A DNA stretch of 64,000 bases from Sipunculus nudus (taxonomy: Eukaryota; Annelida; Sipuncula; Golfingiida; Sipunculidae): assembly GCA_026874595.1 (NCBI GenBank), contig CM049311.1, forward strand, positions 53,385,676 to 53,449,675. Reading direction: 5' to 3'. The notes under the pieces were generated by a model. The model saw only the letters and a list, made by a program, of their open reading frames with translations. It was not told the DNA's origin and ran no database searches. The position numbers and the translations under genes were made by a program. Shown here piece by piece: positions 52,337-62,259 of the stretch; the first letter of the stretch is position 1, and each line of letters opens with the position of its first letter.

Positions 52337-53650
52337 AAGCTCCTTTCATAATTGGGGTGCGATCGCTTTGCCGCACGATTGGCGCAACAAGGGTCTCTCG
52401 CCATAGATCGCATCAAGTGTCGCAAAAGCATTCACAAATGCATCAGCTGTCATACAACCAGACCGACTAGAAGCGACCGTTGTACGACTAAAGCCTCGGT
52501 CACAACCCGGATACGGTCACCGTACGGCGGGTGTTAAACTTTTGGGCTATTCTGTGCGGTTGACGTACGGCAACCGTGCGTTTTTCGAAGGCCGCAGGAC
52601 TTCGCAACGACCGTAAATGAAATTAGCGCAAGCGCTTAAGTTGGTCGGCTGAGAGGGAGTATTGGAGCAGAAGCCATCCTTCTTCCTTAAATGCTGAGGG
52701 TATTTTGATGGTCATCTCCATAGTCTCCCTATATATACCCAGGGAGTAGTCGCCTGAAGGCTAGGAATACGTAATAGCACGGGTTTTTTATGTTTCATCC
52801 AGAACAGAGACTGGGCCCTGATGTGAATGGCTGGTGCAAAGTGTGACGTCACAGGCAAATTTAAGAAATGACCTAAATCTAGTAATACATGTTGTTTTTT
52901 ATTCTTCCCTGAAACTTTGGGGCTAAGTGTCAAAAATACTAAGCTTTTGATGAGATCTAGAATTTTTAGTCACAGGGGATTTCCCTGTGTGTGACGTCAC
53001 TGCCGAGGTGACAGTGCTCATAGATGTGCCAAAAGTTTTGAACAAATTACCCAAACTCATGGTTTTTGTGGTAAAATAAATAGAAAAAAATGTTTTTCCT
53101 CCAGGAATCGGGTTCGTTTTAAACAAAATCTATTGTTATATATTTTTTCATAAGCAATTGTTTTAAAATAATGAGATTTGGAATTCGTTGCTAGTCCTAG
53201 AGTCTAACACAGTCTTACAATGGTAGCACAACGTTGCACGATATGATGTGATCTGTCGGACAACTGTCGCATGGTCGTATCACAAACGCAAATACACGCA
53301 CGACTTATTTGTACAGCACATCTGCGAGTTTTGCACGATTTTTAACCAATCAATGGGAATTTTAGGTCGTGCGAACTCACGCGTCAAGTCGCAAGGCGGT
53401 TTGCAATGTTATACAACATACGTTCTACTGTCAGTACGATCTATGCGAATGGGTGGATCACATGCGAGCGTTTATGGATTTTGAACATGTTCAAAAGTCT
53501 GACGCGATCAGTTACGACCATCCCAGGTTCACAAGACCCCCTGCAATGAATGCGACAGCTCGCAAGACACCCAGCGATTGCTCGTGCAACGACCCAAAAA
53601 AGTGTTGCAGGCGATCGTTAACTGGTCGTATCTCAATTGTGAAAGGGCCT
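52337..53650. mobile_element. Non-autonomous PIF/Harbinger element, 1.3 kb, with TTA duplications
   Basis: The left end AGCTCCTTTCATAATTG (52,337) and the reverse complement of the right end, AGGCCCTTTCACAATTG (ending 53,650), are inverted copies with three mismatches in 17. They are flanked on both sides by TTA (52,334-52,336 and 53,651-53,653). Three-base TTA/TAA duplications with GGCCCTTTCACA-type termini are characteristic of PIF/Harbinger. The subterminal parts are rich in CGATCG- and CGTACG-like words. The middle holds two perfect TGACGTCA palindromes and no transposase, so it would depend on an enzyme from elsewhere. Confidence 0.8.
52844..52999. promoter_or_regulatory. Two CRE-like TGACGTCA palindromes
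   Basis: Perfect TGACGTCA sites lie at 52,844-52,851 and 52,992-52,999, each inside GTGTGACGTCAC, 148 bp apart. In animals this is the full cAMP-response element bound by CREB/ATF proteins. Their location inside a MITE makes a duplicated internal segment the simpler explanation. Regulatory function is not shown. Confidence 0.35.
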
Positions 53651-53653
53651 TTA

Positions 53654-54164
53654 CAACAACCCTACCAAATAAGAAAGGGTATTCATAAGCCCCCGTTATT
53701 TTTGGCAGTGTTTTCATATAATGCTAAATAAATGTACTAAAATAAACATTTCAACGGGAACTTTGTCCAGATCTCAAAATACTTTTCAGGGTGACCTAAA
53801 CCATAAAACGATAGGCAATCCTGCAGGATTATGTTTAATCATTAAACATATTTTTTAAAATTACAAATCTCACATTATATTAGATAGTAAAAAAATTCAT
53901 TTTGGTATTTAAAGTTGCACATTTTCATTCGCTTACTCTATGGGTGGGTAATTTCAGGGTTTATATGTTGAAGGGCTAATATATTACATTCTTTTGCTAA
54001 CACTAGGTAAAGAAGTTGGATTCCATGTACTTTACACCAATATGTCAAGTTATTTATACAGAATGGCAGAGGCGGACCTTGTAAAAATGTAAATTACAAT
54101 GTCTGCTTATGATTGATAAATCTTAAGAAAGATGATCAGCGAAATGAGGTAAAGGATTAGTGAA
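53654..54164. other. AT-rich spacer, nothing recognised
   Basis: No coding signal or repeat family was recognised between the Harbinger element and the polyadenylation signal of the possible minus-strand gene. Confidence 0.4.
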
Positions 54165-54170
54165 AGACTT

Positions 54171-54942
54171 TTTATTTTATTTCAACAATGTGTTTCAGAC
54201 AACTGCTTCTCAACTTGGAACATTAATTTAATCAGGCCGGTGTTTAGAGCGTTTTCTTGAAGATGATACCGGCCACTGGCGTACACCTCTTCCATGTAAT
54301 ATCACGACAGATCACGCCACGAGTCACTTCCCCTTTATAAACATTATAGCGCTCATAAGCAGAAGTTTGATATGACTTATTGGTTTGAATCGTCGTAGTT
54401 AATAAAATGCCTCAGTACAGGTCGAATGCACGAGCTGTTCACTCAGAATATGTCTCCCTCTATCAGAGTGTTTCCTCTTCCTTGGCATCAGTTGGACCAG
54501 CCTTTTCGCCAGCATTAATAGGACCAACCTCCACTTGTAAAGGTAGAATCTTGGTTCGTCTGGATAAGAGCGATGGGATTGTGTAAACTTAAATGAGAAT
54601 CACCACAGACCTAGCCAAGCAGGTAGATAAAGTTATAACCAAAAATATCGGTAATCAGAAAACTACGTATCCTATATAACATTTACTATAGCGTCAAGAA
54701 TGTTGAAATTATTTTATGATACAGGATGCATCAGTATAACTTTTTTTAACTTTTTTTAGAGAACTTTTTTTAAATATTTTATAGAGTTTAACTGAATAGA
54801 AACGATTTGTAGAAATTCAAACGTACCGTGCTTTGTAAACCTAACCCGGCCTCTGCGCAGAGACAACCAATACAGGCCAACGTCATCCCCATTCTGAGGG
54901 ACAGATTACCGGCAGGGGGTGCCTCAGCATCAATACAATCAA
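54171..54942 (-). other. Possible 3' exons and polyadenylation signal of a host gene
   Basis: On the minus strand two exon-like pieces follow each other. The first (54,942-54,827) lies between an acceptor CTCCTGTCTGTAG and a donor CACG|GTACGT. It reads DCIDAEAPPAGNLSL... with a mildly hydrophobic, Cys-containing middle. The second starts after CGCTCTTATCCAG at 54,559. In one frame it runs to a TGA at 54,463-54,465 with an acidic end (TDAKEEETL). Two overlapping AATAAA signals lie at 54,171-54,181. The phases of the two pieces do not join in the most attractive frame, so this is a weak model. I recognise no family. Confidence 0.22.
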
Positions 54943-55134
54943 CTACAGACAGGAGTACAATCTTGTTAATTATCATATTAAATTATAAAAATGGGAGATG
55001 ATATTTTTCTATATTTAAATATAAAAGTATTGGAGCAAAAACAGAATAACATATTTAAACTCGATTTTTCTTTCGTGGAATTCATAATAAACCTTGAAGC
55101 ACGTCGTGATGAGATGATTTAATTAGTTAACCAG

Positions 55135-55263
55135 TTATAAGGGTTTGTTAACATGGTAAGTCCAGGTGGTAGAGTTTTTATGAGGATCACAGATGTCACA
55201 GGAGGTGACAGATCGGTATGAGCCAGATGGAAAACATTCACCAGCGATAAAACAGTGGTCTGT
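55135..55263 (-). CDS. Candidate exon of a cysteine-rich extracellular protein (partial)
   Basis: After a good acceptor (TTTTGTTTCCACAG, whose AG is at 55,265-55,264 on the minus strand) the frame reads TDHCFIAGECFPSG, then SCDICDPHKNSTTWTYHV, and stops at TAA near 55,135. The spacing C-x5-C, then C-x2-C-D-P followed by a W-T pair, resembles a small cysteine-rich module. I associate this module with large secreted or membrane proteins of animals, where it has the pattern C-F-I-x-G-x-C-(FY)...C-x2-C-x-P...W-(ST). A donor site is uncertain (CAT|GTTAAC), so the piece may be a terminal exon or a remnant. It lies upstream of the weaker exon candidates at 54.5-54.9 kb on the same strand and may belong with them. 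Confidence 0.35.
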   Translation of the reverse strand, partial: TDHCFIAGECFPSGSYRSVTSCDICDPHKNSTTWTYHVNKPL

Positions 55264-55642
55264 CTGTGGAAACAAAACTTGACGAATGACGAATGATCCG
55301 TATAGACTGCAATGTCGGGCCATGAAATAGAAGATACAAAACTACACTTGTGATCTAGACAACTTTGATGCAACTACGTGAAACTGACTGTCAACACAGC
55401 CATTCTCTAAAACGTAATCTATATTTTCCGATTACGTAAAGGTACCTTCCTTCTGAGCTTCTGGTTGATACATAGATCTGCATGATAATAAGTCATGTTT
55501 GCCCATAAATTATGTAAAATAAAACATGATAATGTCATTCTATGGTCATGGCTCATACAGCAAACCACAAATAAAATTTAATTACATAATTTCCGACCAG
55601 ATGGATGTACCCGTCGTATGTGTGGGCGTCTATCCAGAGTTA
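55264..55642. other. Spacer, nothing recognised
   Basis: I could not identify further exons upstream of the cysteine-rich candidate before the Harbinger element begins. Confidence 0.4.
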
Positions 55643-55684
55643 AGGCCCTGTCACCCTTCTGCGTTTCTTAATTCCTTATAATAA

Positions 55685-56050
55685 GCCCCTTTCACACCGG
55701 GCCTACGTAGAGTTGATTAGTGCGGCGTACCGAGTACGCCGGATTTAGGCTGCGTACTCATGAAAAAAAAATGTTGCTATTGCGAAGTCCCTGCGTAAGT
55801 TATGCATAGGCTGGCGTACGATGACATATGGTTGCGTATATCCTGTGCATGGGCACCGCGTACCTACGGCATATGCATTTGGCGTACTTAGGCGTGGGAT
55901 TGCGTATAACAGGTGTAGGGTTGCATACGTATACGTAGGCCTGGCGTAAAAGGCACGTATATTTGCTAACGGTTGCGTACTATTGCTTACTGTGTGCGCA
56001 AGGGCCGAGCAAATAAAAAACGCTTGTTCGAGCCGCGTATGTAGCCCTTG
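55685..56050. repeat. GCGTAC/GCGTAT-rich subterminal cluster
   Basis: The cluster starts with GCCCCTTTCACACCGGGCC directly after TAA. That itself looks like a Harbinger terminus, so a second element may be inserted 42 bp inside the first. Then GCGTAC, GCGTAT, GCGTAA and TACGTA words recur about every 15 to 25 bp up to the TA microsatellite. Similar GCGTAT words occur at 60,690-60,705 and 62,275-62,285 near the right side. These are probably transposase-binding subterminal repeats. Confidence 0.5.
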
Positions 56051-56051
56051 C

Positions 56052-56053
<2 letters not shown>

Positions 56054-56106
<53 letters not shown>
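56054..56106. repeat. (AT)n microsatellite, 53 bp
   Basis: About 26 perfect AT units. Such a self-complementary run is likely to be length-variable. Confidence 0.97.
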
Positions 56107-56109
<3 letters not shown>

Positions 56110-56309
56110 AGATTTAAGCCTCTCAATCCACTCATGCCTGTTGTCTAGAACACATCGTTGCTGTATAAATTACAGTGGACTGTTGTAATAATACAAGCAG
56201 AAGAAGATCCTGTGATTGTGAAGTTCTCGGCAAAAAGCTGCGATTCCTCATCATCTGGATGCCCTGAAAACACTTATTAATCATGTCACACAACATGAAC
56301 GATTCGAAG

Positions 56310-57515
56310 ACAAAAAAAAACAGAGAAGGAAGCCATCTATCGCAAGAATGAGAAGAAGGAGAAGTGTCTGGGTTAACCTTTGATCCAGAGCAGGATTCTG
56401 CAAGGGCAACATGAACAGCTCATTTAAGAACTGCATGTCGAGGATGTTTCTGCTTTTACCAATTTCATGTGGATAGAGACATAGGCTTTCCATGAACTTT
56501 TAACACGGATTGCACCGAGGATTACCAACTTCAGGAAGACTCTGGAACCTGGTCTGAAGCTATCACTTTGAGGTTCCTTGCCACTTGCAACAACTATATG
56601 ACACTGCAATATGGATTTCGAGTTGCCCACAACACCATTTGTGTGGTTATCGCACAAGTGTGCCAGGCCATAATCGGTGAGTTATCTGCTGAAGTTCTCA
56701 TGTGCCCAGATACTCAAGAGGGATGAAAACAAGTTGAATAAACTGTCTACAATCGCTGGAATTTTCCTCACTGCGTGGGTGATATAGGTGGCAAACATAT
56801 TGCCATTAGGAAGCCTGCAAAGACTGGCAGCTTATGCTACAATTACAAAGGATTTTTCTCCGTTGTACTACTTGCAATTGTAGATGCTCACTACAAATTC
56901 ATGTATGTGGACGTTGGACACACTGGCTCTAATGCATTGTGTGTTTAACGAGAGCCATATCAAGGCAGCCATTGAGGCAGGTAAAATGAACCTGCCTAAA
57001 GCAGATCCTCTGCAATATGATGACCAGACACTGGAAGACTTCCTTTGGGGGGATGATGCTTTTGTGCTCAAGACTTGGCTGATGAAGTATCTGCCGCATC
57101 GCAACATGACCCATCAAGAGAGAATCTACAACTACAGACTGTCCAGAGCCGGACACGTTGTGAAAATGCATTCGGCCTTCTGGTAGCTCGGTTCCGCGGT
57201 CTTCTCGTCACTTTGCCCCTAACACCAGACAAAGTCATCAAGATTACCAATGCATGTTGTGTCTTGTACAACTACCTGCGACTCAGAAACCCTACAATTG
57301 ATGTAGCTACACTTGTCCAAGAACACCCACAGAACAATCACGAAATAATCCCAGGCTCGTGGAGACAGGATGTCCAGCTGCCAGAGATGGAACATCTGTA
57401 TCGTGGCAATACATGCAGAGCAGCTAAAGTGCAAAGGAACCAACTCATGCAGTATGTCAACTCTCCTGTAGGCAGTGTGCCATGGCAAGATGATTTACTG
57501 ATTACGAATAATTAG
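56310..57515 (+). pseudogene. PIF/Harbinger transposase, decayed but largely complete
   Basis: Family landmarks follow each other in shifting frames. They are VEDVSAFTNFM near 56,430-56,460 and ITNFRKTLEPGLKLSL near 56,530. HNTICVVIAQVCQAI lies near 56,630, [18 protein letters not shown] near 56,780 and [29 protein letters not shown] near 56,850. DDAFVLKTWLMK, RNMTHQERIYNYRLSRA and VARFRGLLVTLPLTPDKV come next, with the C-terminal NSPVGSVPWQDDLL and a stop at 57,513-57,515. Two losses stand out. The first catalytic motif, I-D-G in the family, reads I-G-G (codon GGT at 56,787-56,789). A one-base deletion just before the third motif shifts the frame (HVV into CENAFG), although the Glu codon GAA at 57,162-57,164 itself survives. 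In-frame stops occur in the N-terminal third. It is clearly a different copy from the one at 49-51 kb. Confidence 0.92.
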
Positions 57516-58236
57516 ACTAGTGTGACCATGTTTGTGATATTACAGCAGCCTTCTTTACCATGCCAACATCATTATTAACATTGGTGGGCTATGTTTATGG
57601 CAATATGTAATACGTTGTTGTTGCATTTTCTAAATCACCGATGGTTTATGACAGTTGAATTTAATAAAATAAAACATACTGTGCAGTACACAAAGAATTT
57701 AACATTTTATTATTCATGAACATAACTAACTTTATTATGAAGTAATAATTAGTATTATTATAATAGTCAATTAAAACAACTGTGATATTTAAACTAACTA
57801 AGCTGACACTCTTAAATTTAAAATGTGAACTTTGATTTAAGATAACTAACACAAATTACATGACTTTGACTTAATCATGAAGTAATGATTACTATAATAA
57901 TAAAAGAAGCTTATCAACTGACATGAAACTCCTGCTGACACTGATTTAAACTAAAATTCAAAAGGATTTTACATGTTATCAGCATAAACATAATTACAAG
58001 ATAATCATGATTTATAATCACAGCAATAATGACAGTCCTTCATCATCATGAAATAAAGATGAAAACGTGCTAATGGTTCACAGTTCACGAACACAACAGT
58101 CATTCACCATGAGCATTGTCTTGTGTGTTGTGGCCATTCCCGTCACCGTGTCGGTCAACAGTGTTAAGACGAGGCTCAGTAAAATTGGGCTTGGAAGTTT
58201 GACGCTCCCGTGAGCCCTGGGATTATACCAGAAATA
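57516..58236. other. AT-rich spacer between the two Harbinger genes
   Basis: This is the intergenic part of the composite element, with polyadenylation-like AATAAA near 57,662. A 63-codon frame here is not recognisable. The two genes converge on this spacer. Confidence 0.5.
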
Positions 58237-59288
58237 TTAAGTGCCAGACATGTTCAGCAGGGGATCAGGGCCCTGGATCGTGTAGAAATGAGAAGCATTA
58301 TCACAAGTTTGCCGAACTTGGCTGTTGGTAGCGCCTGTGTAAGACGGCATTATTAGCGTGGAGCAGGACGACAATTTCTTGGCAAGTCCAGCAGATGATG
58401 AGGTTGGCTGTTGAGGAGGAGACCAAGCAGGCATAGTGAGATGGGCCTGCGAATCCTGCAATGAAGACTGCTTGGCCTGCGACCAACTCTACTGCTGGCC
58501 CTGCGACGGTTGACCCTGTGACGAATTATACTGGATGCCCCGGGACGGTTGACTCTGATACGAACTGTACTGTCGGCCCTGCGACGGATCAGAGTAACTA
58601 CGCGGCATGAGACATTGTGGATACCGGAAGGAATGTGGAGGAGGCCAGAAAGGTTGTGGAGTACCCTTGGAGGGTTGTGGAGAAGGCTGGAAGTGTTGTG
58701 GATGAGGCTTGAACCGCTGCTAGGCTTGCTGGAGATTTCTGAATTGATGATGCTGCTGTGTTGGCTCGAGATAGTATGCCCTAGACTTCCGAACATCCTT
58801 CAATATACTCAACCCCTTTCCTCGTGCATAGCTTCCTTTATGGTAGCCCAGGTGTAACTGACCTGTTTTGACAGCTGAAAAGACACAAACAGTAGTAATG
58901 AGTGACATAAAGACAAAAATTTTAGTTGGCTGTTAACTTTTGTCATTCAGGAAAGCGCAGAAATCCTTTACCTTGGCCAAATCTGATGGAGAAGAGATAC
59001 TCCGCTTCTTGTTAGGCCCTCCCTTTCTTCTGGATGCCTTGCTTGAACCAGCCCTGCTGGAAGGCCTATCGCTGGAGTCGTCAACATAAATGTCTATGAT
59101 TTATTCTTCATCGTCATCGTAAACCTAAGCCTCATCATCGTTTTCTTCCACATATTCTCTTTTCCTTCCTAACGTACCAACCGTTCCTTTCTGCAACAGG
59201 TAAAATGCAAGACTTGTCATTAAGTACATGACATTAATATACAAAGACAACTGTTGGATCATTGGCATTTTTTCCTATGACAAGTTGA

Positions 59289-59347
<59 letters not shown>

Positions 59348-59860
59348 ATTTAATTTTTTAGGAACTATATTACTAGTCCTTACCAGGAGACGGATGGCCC
59401 AATGACCAACTGTACAGACCACTGTAAATTGACAAGTAGAAAAAGTGCTTATCATTTTCTCAAGAACTTGTTCACACGAAACTTGCATATATACAACCCT
59501 TTGCAAATGAAAGAAAGAATGGAATAATAAATGAGATTGAGACAAAGGCATTACTTTGGTGTAAACATATCTATGACTACTTTTAATGCTATCACACAAG
59601 GCGATAAGACAATAATAACCAAGTCCATTTAGAAGAATGTTACTTGGATACCAATCCAGCAACACTGGGGTTCCGATGTTCTTGACGTTTCGGTACTGGG
59701 GATCCAAAGAGTTTGAGGAAGCTGTCATCTTGATATTTCCACTTCCTGAGACTCCTTTTGAATTTTTTATGTGTTTTATGTACATTTTCAATGAACGTCA
59801 GATCTACGCTGTTCACCTTGGGTTCTCGAGGTGTCATTGTATTTACACCAAATCTGGAGT
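58237..59860 (-). pseudogene. Harbinger ORF1-type accessory gene, multi-exon, decayed
   Basis: Minus-strand pieces run from right to left. Near 59,860-59,640 lie SKGVSGSG and KWKYQDDSF, resembling the end of a trihelix/MADF-type DNA-binding region, in two frames. A possible 38-nt exon lies at about 59,420-59,383, between a TTGTCAATTTACAG acceptor and a CTG|GTAAGG donor. Near 59,190-58,970 an acidic and basic stretch has EYVEENDDEA and DDSSDRPSSRAGSSKASRRK, interrupted by TAG and TAA, ending at AAG|GTAAAG. After an acceptor TGTGTCTTTTCAG (58,881-58,869) comes a Q/P/S-rich tail with SQGQPSQGQQ-like repeats, ending in LLNMSGT and a stop. Autonomous Harbingers carry a second, Myb/SANT-type protein needed for transposition, and placement beside the transposase supports that role. 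The N-terminus was probably removed by the MITE at 59,905. Confidence 0.5.
59293..59343. repeat. (AT)n microsatellite, 51 bp
   Basis: About 25 perfect AT units. They lie in what would be an intron of the ORF1-type gene on the minus strand. The Tyr-Ile repeats seen in an open frame here are an artefact of the run. Confidence 0.97.
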
Positions 59861-59904
59861 GTACCCTGCACGCTATCTGTACGCTCTCTGTGCGTTTCCT
59901 GTAA

Positions 59905-60507
59905 ACCCACATCACGATGGAAGGCGTTTTAGTTGCGCTCTAAAATATGGGCCAGATCGCCGTAGAGCAGCTAGAGTGCCCTGTGGTCTTTTGAGCTTCG
60001 AAGGAGCGTGCTATTGTTGCCTTTGGTCGACATACGGTCATCATGAGCGCCAACCAATTTTGAACATGGAGTGAAAAGCGCAGTTAGGTCGAAATGTGAT
60101 CTCGATCAGCGTCCTAGCGGCGCTCTACCAGCTTCCTGACAGCGCAGGTCGAGCGCCAGTAAACGGTTGGCATTGGCCTTACCGTTCTATGGTGCTGGCG
60201 CTGGCGCTTTGCTACCGAGGCCTCTGTGACTCTAATGAGCTCTTTACACGCTTCGCACGCTGCTGTCGCTGCGCTTATGGCGTCAGAGCCGCGCTCCCGC
60301 TGCGCTCAGTGAGAACACAGGGCGCTGCTGTTGCGCTTTGACGAAACTCTATAAATACCTCGCGGCGCCCTATCACGTCGTGGCAGCGGGGTAAGAGCGG
60401 CATTGCAGTGACACTTGCAGGGTTTTCCCTGTGTTGACGACGACCAACGGCGATCTGCTAGGTCGCCATTGGTCGCCTTTAGGCCTTCATCCAGTGTGAC
60501 AGGGGCT
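59905..60507 (-). mobile_element. Harbinger-type MITE, inverted copy (M1)
   Basis: Read on the minus strand it starts with CCCCTGTCACACTGGATGAAG. It runs through GGCGACC repeats and a region with GCGCTGACAGCGC-like words, and ends in CGTGATGTGGGT. The same sequence order is found in the two direct copies to the right. Flanking triplets are TAA (59,902-59,904) and TGA (60,508-60,510), possibly a mutated three-base duplication. It has no coding capacity. Confidence 0.72.
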
Positions 60508-60510
60508 TGA

Positions 60511-60712
60511 GTTACAAATAAGTACAATGCGCTGTGTGATCGCCGGACGATCGGTGCAATTTCGTGCAATATGTTCGCAATTGCCATGAGTTCGTTCGGC
60601 GTGCATTGTACCTGCGCAGCAAGCACGCTATGTATATGTGCAATATACGCGGCTTTTACGATGACAGGGTGCGAGCCGGGAGGTCAGCGTATCACAGCGT
60701 ATGAACCGCTGA
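60511..60712. other. Piece of the host Harbinger element between MITEs
   Basis: This is noncoding DNA with GCGTATCACAGCGTATG near its right end, similar in word use to 62,270-62,480. It is probably the right subterminal part of the composite element, stranded between inserted MITEs. Confidence 0.45.
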
Positions 60713-61311
60713 GGGCCCTATCACCCTAGATAAAGACCTAACGGCGACCATGGCAACCATTGGAAACCTAGCAGATCACCGTTGGTTGCCATCAACATCG
60801 GAAAAAACGCCCAAGTGTGACTGCGATGTGGCTCTTACCCCGCTGCAACGACGTGTGCGGGCGGTTCGAGTACTAACAAAGCTGCGTCAGAGCGCAGAAG
60901 CAGCGCCCTGTGATCCCAGGGCGACCACGGCGACCAATGGCGAGCAGCATACCGCCTTTGGTCGCCGTCAACATCGGAAAAAAACCGTTCAAGTGTGATC
61001 GCAATGCCGTTCTCATTCCGCTGACACGAGGTAAAATACGAGGTATTTTATAAGCTTCGTCAGAGCACAGCAGCAGCGATTTTAATCTAACTACGCCTTT
61101 CTATCCATAGCGACCCCGCGGCGTAAATTGTGTCCATGTTCAATATTGGTCGTGGCTTATGGCGCTCATGATGACGATATGACGACCCATGGAAAAACTA
61201 TCTCGTTCCCCAGAAGCCCATACAGACCTCATTGAAACTCTAGCTGCGGTATACGGCGATCTGGGCCATTTTTTAGAGCCCAGCGAGACCGCCGTCTAGT
61301 GTGATGGGGGT
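60713..61311 (+). mobile_element. Harbinger-type MITE, direct copy (M2)
   Basis: The left end GGGCCCTATCACCCTAGAT is followed by GGCGACCATGG-like repeats, the AACATCGGAAAAAA block and AAGTGTGACTGC. Near the right end come GCGATCTGGGCCATTTTTTAG and CTAGTGTGATGGGGG. The ends are inverted relatives of each other. It abuts M3 with TTA at the junction (61,312-61,314). An internal piece around 60,900-60,990 repeats the left subterminal segment (GGCGACCACGGCGACCAATGG). It has no coding capacity. Confidence 0.72.
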
Positions 61312-61314
61312 TTA

Positions 61315-62256
61315 GGGGTCCCATCACACTAGATGAAGACCCAACAGCGACCACGGCGACCACTGGCGACCTAGCAGATCGCCTTTGGTCGACTTAAATA
61401 TCAGAAAAACCCTCCTAGCATGACTGCAATACCGCTCTCGACCCGCTGACACGACGTGTAAAATTGCAGCGCGTTATTTATATAGCTTTGTTAGAGCACA
61501 GAAGATCCCTTTGATCTATTTGACGCAGCAAGAGCGCGGTCTCGACGTCATAGGCGCAGCGGCAGCACCGTGGGAGGCGTGTAAAGAACTCGCTGGGTTC
61601 GCCAAGATTTAGGTAGCAGCGCGGTAAATGCGCCGGGCCAGTGCCTTAGAACGGAAAGGCAAATGCTGCCTAGTTCACTGGCGCTGATCTGCGCTGTCAG
61701 GAGGGCAGTACTGTGCTGCTAGGACACTGATGGCGATCTGATTTCGATCTGACTGCGCTTCTCTATTCATAACGACCCCGCGGCATAAATTTTGTCCATG
61801 TTCAATAATGGTTGCAGCCCGTGGCTCTCATGGTGACGACTCAAGGCGACACTTACACATTCTTACGAAGCTCATAAAGATCTAAGGACACTCTAGCTGC
61901 GCTCTACAGCAATCTGGCCAATTTTTAGTGCGCAGCGAGGTTGCCTTCTAGTGTGTTGGGGGTTTCATTGCGCTGGGCCAGCGCCGTGGAACGGGAAGGC
62001 CGATGCTACCTCGTTCACTGGCGCTCGACCTGCGCTATCAGGAAGCTGGTACTGCGCTGCTAGGACGCTGATGGCGATCGCATTTCGATCTAACTGCGCT
62101 TTAAATCCACAGAGACCTCGCGGCGTAAATTGTGTCCATGTTCAAAATCGCTCCCCCGGAGCTCATAAGGACCTCAGGGCACTCTAACAGCGCTCTACGG
62201 TGATCTTGCCCATTTTTGAGAGCCCGGCGAGATTGCCTTCTAGTGCGATGGCGGTT
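61315..62256 (+). mobile_element. Harbinger-type MITE, direct copy with duplicated right half (M3)
   Basis: The left end GGGGTCCCATCACACTAGAT and the right end ...CTAGTGCGATGGCGG are inverted relatives. Perfect TTA triplets flank the element (61,312-61,314 and 62,257-62,259), the target duplication expected for PIF/Harbinger. The right half is present twice in direct orientation, at about 61,631-61,966 and 61,971-62,256, offset 340 bp. Each copy ends in its own terminus-like CTAGTG motif. The element therefore carries one internal and one true right end. Confidence 0.75.
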
Positions 62257-62259
62257 TTA

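Noticed and set aside
58549-58857. Plus-strand 102-codon frame rich in Trp, Arg and Leu
   Set aside because: It is the antisense shadow of the Q/P/S-rich minus-strand tail of the ORF1-type gene.
59234-59791. 185-codon minus-strand open frame with a Tyr-Ile repeat
   Set aside because: The repeat is the AT microsatellite read in frame. The rest overlaps exon-like pieces of the ORF1-type gene in other frames and looks like a chance frame across introns.
60096-62187. Several 78- to 106-codon frames in GC-rich DNA
   Set aside because: They fall inside the MITE copies, are not preserved in frame between copies, and encode no known motif.
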